This document shows, one piece after another, positions 6,137 through 12,499 of a stretch of DNA of 12,704 nucleotides (positions within the stretch are counted from its first letter, which is position 1; each line of letters starts with the position of its first letter). Made by a program: the position numbers and the translations under genes. Source of the stretch: DASPXK01 sp035637315 (lineage in GTDB: Bacteria > Chloroflexota > UBA6077 > JACCZL01); the NCBI GenBank assembly GCA_035637315.1, contig DASPXK010000061.1, positions 1 through 12,704 on the forward strand, written 5' to 3'. Below the pieces are notes generated by a model that had not been told where the DNA came from, searched no databases, and saw only the letters and a list, made by a program, of their open reading frames with translations.

Positions 6137-6679
6137 ATGGCCGTCGAGATCTCCGCAGCCATCAACGGCGAACGAGTAACGCGGCACGTGCCAGACGACC
6201 AGCTGCTCTGTGACTTCCTCCGAGAAGGGTTGGGCCTGCTTGGAACGCGCGTAGGTTGCAACGAGGGGGTCTGCGGGAGCTGCACCGTACTGGTCGACGG
6301 CCAGCAGGTGCGCGCCTGCCTCATGCTAGCGGCGCAAGTCGACGGGTGCGACGTCCTCACGGTAGAGGGACTCGCGACGGGCCCGAGGCGGCGTGAGCTG
6401 CACCCGCTCTAGCGGGCGTTCATTGAGTACGGCGCCGTTCAGTGCGGGTTCTGTACGTCCGGACTGCTGATTGCGAGCAAGGCACTGCTGGATGCGAACC
6501 CCCACCCGACCGAGGCGGAGGTCCGCGAGGCGCTGGCAGGCAACCTGTGCCGGTGCACCGGCTACGGAAAGGTCGTCGAGGCGGTGGCCGCCGCGGCGCG
6601 GATGATGGCCATCCTCGTGGACGGGCGAAGGGGGGCAGACGAGACGCTAGCGAGCCCGGCTGAACGGGCCACGCCGTGA
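6137..6679 (+). pseudogene. [2Fe-2S] small subunit of XDH/CoxS-type molybdenum hydroxylase, interrupted by in-frame TAG
   Basis: This iron-sulfur subunit would pass electrons from the Mo site of the large subunit. Frame and conservation are continuous from ATG 6137 to TGA 6677-6679 (180 codons before the stop; the family is usually 150-175). A single TAG at 6410-6412 interrupts it, replacing codon 92. Family sequence at this point is HPLQ(R/Q)AFIE, so the change is CAG to TAG, one transition. Upstream half: plant-type ferredoxin domain with Cys41, Cys46, Cys49 and Cys61 (GCNEGVCGSC). Downstream half: the helical domain with Cys103 and Cys106 (QCGFC) and Cys138 and Cys140 (NLCRCTGYGKV). Both clusters' ligands are intact and no other lesion is seen. 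The stop would leave a 91-residue ferredoxin-like protein lacking the cluster nearest molybdenum. The TGA overlaps the large-subunit start by 4 nt. SD is weak. Sequencing error, recent mutation and readthrough are all possible. Confidence 0.88.
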
Positions 6680-9033
6680 ACCCAGCACGGGGCGCAACTC
6701 CTGAAGCCGAGGCGGCTGCGAAGCCCACGATCGTGGGCTTGTCGGTGCCCAGGCTGGAATCAGAAGCGAAGGTCACTGGCCAGGGTCGCTACGTGGCCGA
6801 TCTCGAGCTGCCGCGCATGCTGCACGCCCGCCTCGTCCGCAGTCCCTACGCCCACGCGCGGGTGGCACGCGTGGATGCCTCGGCAGCCCTGGCGCTGCCC
6901 GGCGTCAGCTGTGTGCTCTCTTCGCAGGATGTGGGCCGCCACTTCCCCACTTTGCGGTCGTTCAGCACGCTCGGCGAGCGGGAGCTTGGCAAGGCTGAAC
7001 AGCCAGGCGACATGCGCCTGTTCGACTCACGGGTTCGCTACGCGGGCGAGCCGGTGGCGGCGGTGGTGGCCGAGACCGACGCGCTGGCGCGCGAGGCCGC
7101 GCGGCTCGTCGAGGTGGAGTACGAACCGCTGCCAGCAGTGCTCGAGCCGGAAGCGGCGCTCGCGGAGGGCGCGCCGCTGGTCCATGATGACGCTCCGGGC
7201 AACCTGGCAGTAAGGGTGACGCAGCGCCGCGGCAACGTCGAGGCGGCGCTGGACGCGGCGACACTCGTACTCGAGCAGCGGTTCGTGACGCCGCGGCAGA
7301 AGCAAGCGCAGCTGGAGCCGACTGGCTGCGTGGCCGAGGTCGATGGGAATGGCAAGCTGACAGTCTGGTCGCCGAACCATGCGCCGCACCGCATCCGCAA
7401 CGCCCTGGCGAGCATTTTTGGACTGCCGCAATCCAAGGTGCGTGTAGTTACGCCACTGATCGGGGGAACGTTCGGCAAAGGCGATGCTCTGACGGCCGAG
7501 CCGTACGGGGCGGCTTTGGCGCTAGCCACCGGGCGTCCGATCAAGCTGCGCTTCTCGCGCCAGGAGGACTTCGTCGGCACCGACGCACGCCACCCGACGA
7601 CGACCATGCTGACGGTCGGTTTCCGCCCCGACGGCACACTTGCCGCCGTGCGGGCCCGCTGTTTGGTTGACGCCGGAGCGTACATGAGCCACAGTGCCGG
7701 TATCGCCGCCGTCCTGGTGCGCCAGCTCCTGGCGCCCTATCGTATCGAGCACGCCGACGTCGAGGCGCTGGTCGCCTTCACCCATACCCCGGTGACTGGC
7801 GCCTTCCGGGGTTATGGCGGCCCGCAGGCCTGCTTGCCCCTGGAGCACATGATCGACCTGGGCGCTCGAGAGCTGGGTGTCGATCCGCTGGCCGTGCGCG
7901 AGCGGATGCGAATCCGGGCCGGTGACGACTGGCGCGGACTAGGCCCGATCGTCAGCGACGGCTTCGGCGAGTGCCTGGAGCGGGGCGCCGAGGCGATCGG
8001 CTGGCATGAGAAGCGGGCGAGGGTGCCGGCCGCCATCGGCCGTCGCCGCCAGGGCGTGGGCATGGCTTGCAGCTCGTGGGGTAGCGGGATCAGCGGCAGA
8101 CCGGGCGTGGTCGACTACAGCGGCGCGGTCGTGCGCGTCAACACCGACGGCACGCTGCTGCTGGCCACGGCTGGCTGCGACCTGGGCACCGGGCTGCGGA
8201 CCGCGCTGGCGCAGATCTGCGCCGAGGAATTCGGCGTCCCGCTCGAGGCTGTACACGTCTCCGAGACGGATACGGACGTCACGCCGCACGATTCCGGGGC
8301 GCACGCCAGCCGGTCGTTGTACCGGAATGGACAGGCCGTGCAGGCGGCAGCCGCGGCAGCCAGGCGGCAGGTCCTGGAGTACGCGGCGCTGAAGCTGGAG
8401 GCGGCGGCGGCCGACCTCGAGCTGCGAGAGGGCCGTGTGATCGTGCGCGGGGCGCCGGAACGCGGGACCGAGCTAGGACCGCTGGCGCGCCAGGCGCTGC
8501 AGGAAAACCGCGAATTCACTGGCTATGGGAGCACCCAGGTGGCCAACGCGCCGACCTTCGTGGCGCAGTTCGCCGAGGTCCAGGTCGACACGGACAGCGG
8601 ACAGGTGCGCGTCTTGCGACTGGTCACCGCCCAGGACGTGGGCCGAGCGATCAACCCGCTGGTGGTGGTTGGACAGATCCAGGGCGCGGCCCAGCAGGGG
8701 CTGGGGTATGCGCTCAGCGAGGACCTGGTGATCGACCGCGAGACCGGCAGCGTGCTCAACGGCACATACATGGACTACCGTGTGTTGACCTCTCTGGATG
8801 CGCCGACGTCGGAAGTGATCCTCGTGGAAAGGCCCGACCCGAGCGGGCCGTTTGGGGCTAAGGGAGCCGGCGAGCCCGCCATCATCCCAACCGCGGCGGC
8901 GGTTGCCAACGCCGTCCTGCATGCCACCGGCGCCAGCGTGACAGAGCTGCCGATGACCCCCGAGCGCGTCCTCGCCGCACTGCGCGCAGCGACGAAGAGC
9001 TCGAGCCAATGTACGCCCAACCCGGGCGCGTAG
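6676..9033 (+). CDS. Molybdopterin-binding large subunit of xanthine dehydrogenase-family hydroxylase (CoxL/XdhB-like)
   Basis: This 785-residue subunit carries the Mo-cytosine or Mo-molybdopterin cofactor and uses water to hydroxylate a carbon, typically in N-heterocycles, purines or aldehydes. The N-terminal a/b hammerhead domain (about 33-155) begins EAKVTGQGRYVADL. The Mo-binding domains follow, with GGTFGKGD (263-270), GAFRGYGGPQA (375-385), DLGTGLRTALAQ (502-513) and HDSGAHASRSLYRNG (538-552). The catalytic glutamate is Glu733 in GAKGAGEP. The active-site cysteine loop of true CO dehydrogenase is absent, so it is not a CODH. GTG at 6676 overlaps the small-subunit TGA (GTGA), indicating translational coupling; no ATG lies before the domain. 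The usual GGGFGG motif is altered to GGTFGK. No FAD-binding medium subunit is encoded in the window. Its position between an SBP and permeases suggests it acts on the transported compound (inference). Confidence 0.93.
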   Translation: MNPARGATPEAEAAAKPTIVGLSVPRLESEAKVTGQGRYVADLELPRMLHARLVRSPYAHARVARVDASAALALPGVSCVLSSQDVGRHFPTLRSFSTLGERELGKAEQPGDMRLFDSRVRYAGEPVAAVVAETDALAREAARLVEVEYEPLPAVLEPEAALAEGAPLVHDDAPGNLAVRVTQRRGNVEAALDAATLVLEQRFVTPRQKQAQLEPTGCVAEVDGNGKLTVWSPNHAPHRIRNALASIFGLPQSKVRVVTPLIGGTFGKGDALTAEPYGAALALATGRPIKLRFSRQEDFVGTDARHPTTTMLTVGFRPDGTLAAVRARCLVDAGAYMSHSAGIAAVLVRQLLAPYRIEHADVEALVAFTHTPVTGAFRGYGGPQACLPLEHMIDLGARELGVDPLAVRERMRIRAGDDWRGLGPIVSDGFGECLERGAEAIGWHEKRARVPAAIGRRRQGVGMACSSWGSGISGRPGVVDYSGAVVRVNTDGTLLLATAGCDLGTGLRTALAQICAEEFGVPLEAVHVSETDTDVTPHDSGAHASRSLYRNGQAVQAAAAAARRQVLEYAALKLEAAAADLELREGRVIVRGAPERGTELGPLARQALQENREFTGYGSTQVANAPTFVAQFAEVQVDTDSGQVRVLRLVTAQDVGRAINPLVVVGQIQGAAQQGLGYALSEDLVIDRETGSVLNGTYMDYRVLTSLDAPTSEVILVERPDPSGPFGAKGAGEPAIIPTAAAVANAVLHATGASVTELPMTPERVLAALRAATKSSSQCTPNPGA

Positions 9034-9064
9034 GGAACGGGCGAGTCGGGCGGGAGTCCATCAC

Positions 9065-9991
9065 ATGATCGGCTTCGTCCTCGCCCGACTCGCCCAGGCG
9101 GTGCCGGCCGTGGTGGGCGTGACACTGGTGGCATTCGTGCTCATCCAGGTGTCCGGAGACATGACCCAGCTGCTGCTGCCTGCCGACACGACCGAGGAGC
9201 AGCGGGCCGCGTTCCGCCGTGTCTACGGGCTGGACCAGCCAATCCCGATCCAGTACGGCAGGTACGTGTTGCGCCTGGTCCAGGGCGACTTCGGCCGCTC
9301 GTTCGTCCACGGCCGCCCGGCAATCGAGGTGGTATTCGACCGCCTCCCGGCAACGATCGAGCTGACGCTGGTAGCGATGGTCATCGGCGTGTCGCTGGCG
9401 ATCCCCGCCGGCGTCATCTCGGCGGTTCGGCGTGACTCGATATTCGACCGCCTGGTCACGGTCCTGGTGATGCTGGGGCAGTCGATGCCGGCATTCTGGC
9501 TGGGCATGCTCCTGATCTTGATGTTCGCTGTGAATCTCCAGGTCCTGCCGGTCTCAGGACGAGGCAGCCTGCCGCAGCTGGTGTTACCCGGGCTCACTTT
9601 GTCGATGTGGCCATTGACGCTCGCGGCTCGGCTCACCCGCTCAGGCATGTTGGAGGTGCTGTCGCAGGACTACATCCGCACGGCCCGCGCGAAGGGACTC
9701 GGCGGGTTGGTCGTGACGACCCGGCACGCCTTACGTAACGCGCTGGTCCCGATCGTAACCGTGCTCGGGATCAACCTGGGCGGTATGCTCGGTGGGGCGG
9801 TGCTCACGGAGACGGTATTCGCCTGGCCCGGGATCGGGACCCTGGTTCTGGCATCCGTGCTGACGCGGGACTATCCGGTCGTGCTGGCAGCCCTGATCTG
9901 CGTCGCCACGGCCTTCGTGTTGATCAACCTGATGGTCGATGTCGTCTACGGCTATCTCGACCCACGCATCAGGACCGCGCATGGACGCTGA
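9065..9991 (+). CDS. ABC transporter permease, DppB/OppB type
   Basis: This 308-residue inner-membrane permease forms half of the channel of the peptide/nickel-type importer. The first membrane helix (about residues 5-28) starts in MIGFVLARLAQAVP. An extracytoplasmic segment follows, with the family motif YGLDQPIPIQY (54-64) and QGDFGRSF (73-80). Further helices lie at about 98-120, 130-158, 172-190, 228-250 and 270-292. The EAA loop that contacts the ATPase is at 202-230 (DYIRTARAKGL, then HALRNALVPI). The start has GGGAG 8 nt upstream and lies 31 nt after the large-subunit stop, so it is co-transcribed with the Mo hydroxylase. It overlaps dppC by 11 nt with the start chosen there. Confidence 0.94.
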   Translation: MIGFVLARLAQAVPAVVGVTLVAFVLIQVSGDMTQLLLPADTTEEQRAAFRRVYGLDQPIPIQYGRYVLRLVQGDFGRSFVHGRPAIEVVFDRLPATIELTLVAMVIGVSLAIPAGVISAVRRDSIFDRLVTVLVMLGQSMPAFWLGMLLILMFAVNLQVLPVSGRGSLPQLVLPGLTLSMWPLTLAARLTRSGMLEVLSQDYIRTARAKGLGGLVVTTRHALRNALVPIVTVLGINLGGMLGGAVLTETVFAWPGIGTLVLASVLTRDYPVVLAALICVATAFVLINLMVDVVYGYLDPRIRTAHGR

Positions 9992-10937
9992 GAAGGCCAA
10001 GCCGCTGGTCATCGCCGGCCAGGCGGCGGTCCTGGCGCCCCGACGCGTCGGGGCTGAGGCCAGCCTGCCAGCGGCGCCTGCCCGTCGGCAGCACCACACG
10101 CTGCGGCGGTTGCGTCGGAGTTTTTCGGGACTAACGGGCGCGATGCTGCTGGCCAGCGTGACGTTCATCGCGCTGGCGGCCTCCGTCCTGGCGCCACAGG
10201 GATACGCTCAGCAAGACCTGGTCAATCGGTTGCAGCCGCCGGCGTGGATGGAGCAGGGATCACTCGCCCACCCGCTGGGGACCGATCCGCTGGGACGCGA
10301 CCTCTGGAGCCGGATGGTCTGGGCGGCACGCGTGTCGCTGGGGATCGCCGGGGTGAGCGTGCTGGTCGCGATGTCGGTGGGCGTGCTGGTGGGGTTGCTA
10401 ACCGGGTTCTATGGGGGCTGGCTGGACGCGGTGATGATGCGCATCGCCGACGTGCAGCTGTCGTTTCCTTATCTGCTCCTGGCCATCGCCGTCATGGCCC
10501 TGCTCAAGCCGAGCTTGACCAATCTCGTCATCTTGCTAGCCCTGCCGGGCTGGATGGTGTACGCGCGCACAGTCCGCGGGGTGGTCTTGGGACTGAAACG
10601 GCGCGAATTCGTCGAGGCCGCCTTGGCGCTGGGGGCATCCGACCGGCGGGTGATCTTTCGGCATCTGGCCCCCAACGTGCTGGCCCCCGTGATCGTGATC
10701 AGCAGCTTCCAGTTCGCGCAAATCATCATCGCGGAGGCGTCGCTGAGCTTCCTCGGCGTGGGAGTGCAGCCACCGATACCAAGCTGGGGGGCGATGCTCA
10801 GCCAGGGCCGAGAATACCTGTCCACGGCGTGGTGGCTGGGCATCTTCCCGGGCCTGGCCATCATGATCGCGGTGCTGGGCACGAACCTGTTCGGAGACGG
10901 GCTGCGCGACGCGCTCGACCCTCGCCTGAAGCTCTGA
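9981..10937 (+). CDS. ABC transporter permease, DppC/OppC type
   Basis: This 318-residue protein is the partner permease to the preceding DppB-like protein. A cytoplasmic basic N-terminus (about 50 residues, longer than usual) precedes the first helix (51-72). The signature HPLGTDPLGRDLWSRM is at 97-112, followed by five more helices. The EAA loop is at 209-238 (EFVEAALALGASDRR, then HLAPNVLAP), and the C-terminal signature GLRDALDPRL ends the protein. ATG 9981 is preferred because AGGA lies 6 nt upstream and the overlap with dppB is only 11 nt; the alternative ATG at 9939 has no visible SD. The last 34 residues are encoded by DNA duplicated exactly at 11885-11988. No DppD/DppF ATPase genes follow in the window, so ATPases must be supplied from elsewhere or were lost in the rearranged region downstream. 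Confidence 0.93.
   Translation: MDAEKAKPLVIAGQAAVLAPRRVGAEASLPAAPARRQHHTLRRLRRSFSGLTGAMLLASVTFIALAASVLAPQGYAQQDLVNRLQPPAWMEQGSLAHPLGTDPLGRDLWSRMVWAARVSLGIAGVSVLVAMSVGVLVGLLTGFYGGWLDAVMMRIADVQLSFPYLLLAIAVMALLKPSLTNLVILLALPGWMVYARTVRGVVLGLKRREFVEAALALGASDRRVIFRHLAPNVLAPVIVISSFQFAQIIIAEASLSFLGVGVQPPIPSWGAMLSQGREYLSTAWWLGIFPGLAIMIAVLGTNLFGDGLRDALDPRLKL
10832..10935 (+). repeat. 104-bp exact direct repeat, copy A (3' end of dppC)
   Basis: These 104 bases recur without a mismatch at 11885-11988, in the same orientation and 1053 bp away. Copy A starts at the last base of codon 284 of dppC and ends just before the final two bases of its stop (TGA here, TAG in copy B). No terminal inverted repeats or transposase are associated, so this is a segmental duplication, not an insertion sequence. 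Confidence 0.97.
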
Positions 10938-10953
10938 GCCGCTGAGGACGTGC

Positions 10954-11053
10954 ATGCTGAGTCGGGAAGAGAACGGGCCTGACCCAGGTGGGGCCGGCCA
11001 CCCCGATGGCCGAGCTGATGCGCCGCTACTGGCTGCCGGCCCTGCTCTCCGCT
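10954..11053 (+). pseudogene. Remnant of a second Rieske oxygenase gene (N-terminus only)
   Basis: An ATG at 10954, with GAGGA 5 nt upstream and 16 nt after the dppC stop, encodes MLSREEN. After a shift of frame (about 2 nt missing near 10975) the sequence continues LTQVGPATPMAEL, then MRRYWLPALLS, until about 11050. This aligns with the start of the intact Rieske protein (MFTREEHELLSRTGRGTPMG, then DLLRRYWVPALLS). The homology then stops and non-coding sequence with a new promoter begins. The remnant covers about 33 of roughly 420 residues. It shows that the plus-strand operon once continued into its own Rieske gene, which was deleted. Confidence 0.8.
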
Positions 11054-11091
11054 AGGGCGCTCGCGTTGCAAGCCGCCCCGCGATCAAGCCA

Positions 11092-11097
11092 TATAAT
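11092..11097 (+). promoter_or_regulatory. -10 box (TATAAT) for the DUF433 gene
   Basis: A perfect TATAAT lies 21 nt upstream of the DUF433 ATG and just past the Rieske remnant. The nearest -35-like hexamer, TTGCAA (11066-11071), is 20 nt away, longer than optimal. Transcription would start near 11104, leaving a 15-nt leader that contains the GGAGG ribosome-binding site at 11106-11110. Confidence 0.5.
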
Positions 11098-11118
11098 CCC
11101 GGCGTGGAGGTCGGTTCC

Positions 11119-11463
11119 ATGCGCCTGGCGATCACCGCAGACCCCTTGCCAGTACGGATCGACGCGCACGGAGTACCGCGGGTTGGCGGCACTCGCATAC
11201 CCGTTGACACGGTCATAACCGCCTACAAGCTGGGATCCACGCCTGAGCAAATCGTCGATGACTTTCCCACGCTGCAACTTGCCGACGTTTACACGATCAT
11301 CGGCCATTACCTCCGGCACCGTCCCGACGTCGACGCCTACCTCAGCGAGCGCGAGCGCCAGGCGAAAGAGATCCGCAGAGAAGTACAGGCACGATTCCCG
11401 CGCGAGGGAGTGCGCCAGCGGCTGCTGAGGCGCCGTGGCAGCCAGCCCCAGCCCGGGACTTGA
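11119..11463 (+). CDS. DUF433 domain protein, VapB-like antitoxin of a DUF433/DUF5615 module
   Basis: This 114-residue protein carries a complete DUF433 domain, a helical DNA-binding-like fold often paired with PIN-like DUF5615 proteins. The core spans about residues 12-68: PVRIDAHGVPRVGGTRIPVD, then a helix with TPEQIVDDFPTL and ADVYTIIGHYL. After YLRHRPDVDAYL comes a strongly basic, charged tail (81-107) that may contact DNA or the toxin. ATG 11119 is chosen over the GTG at 11104 because GGAGG (11106-11110) sits 8 nt upstream. The stop overlaps the TTG start of the toxin remnant by 4 nt, the usual arrangement for this pair. It is the only intact gene in the degenerate 3' region. With a broken toxin it is probably an orphan antitoxin. 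Confidence 0.85.
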   Translation: MRLAITADPLPVRIDAHGVPRVGGTRIPVDTVITAYKLGSTPEQIVDDFPTLQLADVYTIIGHYLRHRPDVDAYLSERERQAKEIRREVQARFPREGVRQRLLRRRGSQPQPGT

Positions 11464-11804
11464 TCCGCCTGGCGACCGACGAGAATTTCAGTGATCGAAT
11501 CGTTTACGGAGTGCTCCGCCGCCGACCGGAAGTAGACGTTGTGCGGGTCCGGGAACGCGGGCTATCCGGTGCGGATGACCCGACCGTGCTCGACTGGCGG
11601 CGAGCGAAGGCCGCGTGCTCCTGACTCACGACGCCTCGACGTCGCTACGCCTATGAGCGAGTCAGACTGGGTCAGCCGATGCCGGGCGTCTTCGTCGTCA
11701 GGCAAGCGCTGCCGATCCGCCGGGCCGTCGACGAAATCCTGCTTGTTGCAGAATGCAGCCTCGAGGGCGAGTGGGAGGGCCAGGTTCGTTACCTGCCGCT
11801 GTGA
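11460..11804 (+). pseudogene. DUF5615 (PIN-like, Mut7-C-type) toxin gene broken by two frameshifts
   Basis: The toxin half of the module is a predicted PIN-fold RNase of about 114 residues. From TTG 11460 the frame reads IRLATDENFSDRIVYGVLRR and continues to GADDPTVLDW (about 11597). The homology then moves to another frame (AASEGRVLLTHDAST, about 11597-11640) and returns to the first frame at about 11646 (YAYERVRLGQPMPGVFVVRQ, through ECSLEGEWEGQVRYLPL) to TGA 11802-11804. The acidic residues expected at the active site (ATDEN near the start, THDAS in the middle) are present but cannot be joined without two compensating shifts. In the first frame translation stops at 11622-11624. Either a decayed toxin or two indel errors explains this. 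Confidence 0.82.
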
Positions 11805-11884
11805 CGGCGGCCGTGGGCAGCATCGGCAGGCTCTCAGCCCAGACCGGCAGCGACCGCGTCTCGGCGTAGACGTTGCCCATGCAA
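11805..11884. other. Unassigned 80-bp junction segment
   Basis: This short piece lies between the toxin stop and copy B of the repeat. On the plus strand it gives no recognisable protein. On the minus strand an ATG at 11880 opens MGNVYAETRSLPVWAES, which looks codon-like, but it runs antisense into the toxin remnant and no family is recognised. It may be a fragment left by the rearrangement that brought copy B here. Confidence 0.4.
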
Positions 11885-11988
11885 GTGGCTGGGCATCTTC
11901 CCGGGCCTGGCCATCATGATCGCGGTGCTGGGCACGAACCTGTTCGGAGACGGGCTGCGCGACGCGCTCGACCCTCGCCTGAAGCTCT
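11885..11988 (+). repeat. 104-bp exact direct repeat, copy B (dppC 3' fragment)
   Basis: This copy is identical to 10832-10935. It encodes the last 34 residues of a DppC permease (WLGIFPGLAIMIAVLGTNLF, then GDGLRDALDPRLKL) in frame with a TAG stop at 11988-11990, with no DppC-like sequence before it. It is therefore a dead gene fragment. Its left neighbour is the unassigned 80-bp piece and its right neighbour is a truncated SRAP gene, so both edges are breakpoints. Confidence 0.95.
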
Positions 11989-11990
11989 AG

Positions 11991-12498
11991 CTGGATGCGG
12001 AAGAAAGCCAAGCGAGGCCCGCAGATCAACGCCCGGGCTGAAACCCTCCTCGAGAGCCCGATGTTGCGCCACCCTGCCATCAGCCGGCGCTGTCTAATCC
12101 CGGCGGACGGCTTCTATGAATGGACGAGCGCGACGGGCAGCCGGCCGAGCCAGCCGCTGCACATCCGACTCAAGGGCGGCGGCCTGTTCGCCTTCGCCGG
12201 CATCTACGCCGGGCGGCGCGATGGCCTCGACACATATGCGATCGTGACGACCGAGCCAAACGAACTGGTAGCGTCGGTCCACAACCGGATCCGGTCATGC
12301 TCGATCCCGACGATGAGGCGTTGTGGCTCGACGGCGCGGTGACCGATCCAGCGGCTGTGCTGGGGTACCTGCGACCGTACCTCGCTCAGGAGATGGAGGC
12401 GTACCCGGTTGGCCCACTGGTCTCGTCAGCGTGGAACGAGGGGTCCCGAGGTGATCGAGCCGCTCGGCGTATCACAGCCGCGGCTGTGGTCGTTGTAG
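11991..12498 (+). pseudogene. SRAP (SOS response-associated peptidase, YedK/HMCES-like), truncated and frameshifted
   Basis: Intact SRAP proteins form a covalent crosslink with abasic sites in single-stranded DNA through Cys2. Here the first 70 or so residues, including the MCGR start with Cys2 and the WGLIP segment, are missing: homology begins abruptly after repeat copy B with RGPQINARAET. It continues through RRCLIPADGFYEW, GGLFAFAGIY and TTEPNELVASVHNRI. One base appears lost at about 12291-12293 (family HNRMPV). PVMLDPDDEALWLDG to SSAWNEG follows in a second frame, and near 12443 the frame returns for PEVIEPLGVSQPRLWSL, ending at TAG 12496-12498. The active-site Asn, Glu and His segments remain, but without Cys2 it cannot work. 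Confidence 0.85.
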
Positions 12499-12499
12499 C

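Noticed and set aside
6410..6412. Genome-wide recoding of TAG as an amino acid
   Set aside because: TAG ends the Rieske gene (1847-1849), the Mo large subunit (9031-9033) and the right-edge gene at positions where the families are expected to end.
6676..9033. Assignment of the large subunit as aerobic CO dehydrogenase (CoxL)
   Set aside because: The corresponding loop reads FRGYGG, without the cysteine-containing active-site motif of true CoxL.
9939..9980. Upstream ATG as start of dppC
   Set aside because: No Shine-Dalgarno sequence, and it would overlap dppB by 53 nt; ATG 9981 has AGGA at good spacing.
10988..11218. Independent 76-residue gene
   Set aside because: Its first part is the second-frame piece of the Rieske remnant and its later part overlaps the DUF433 gene out of frame.
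11698..11880. Minus-strand 60-residue gene starting MGNVYAETRSL
   Set aside because: Most of it is antisense to the toxin remnant, no SD is visible and no family is recognised.
10832..11988. Insertion sequence or composite transposon bounded by the 104-bp repeats
   Set aside because: No transposase, terminal inverted repeats or target duplications; the repeat is ordinary dppC coding sequence.
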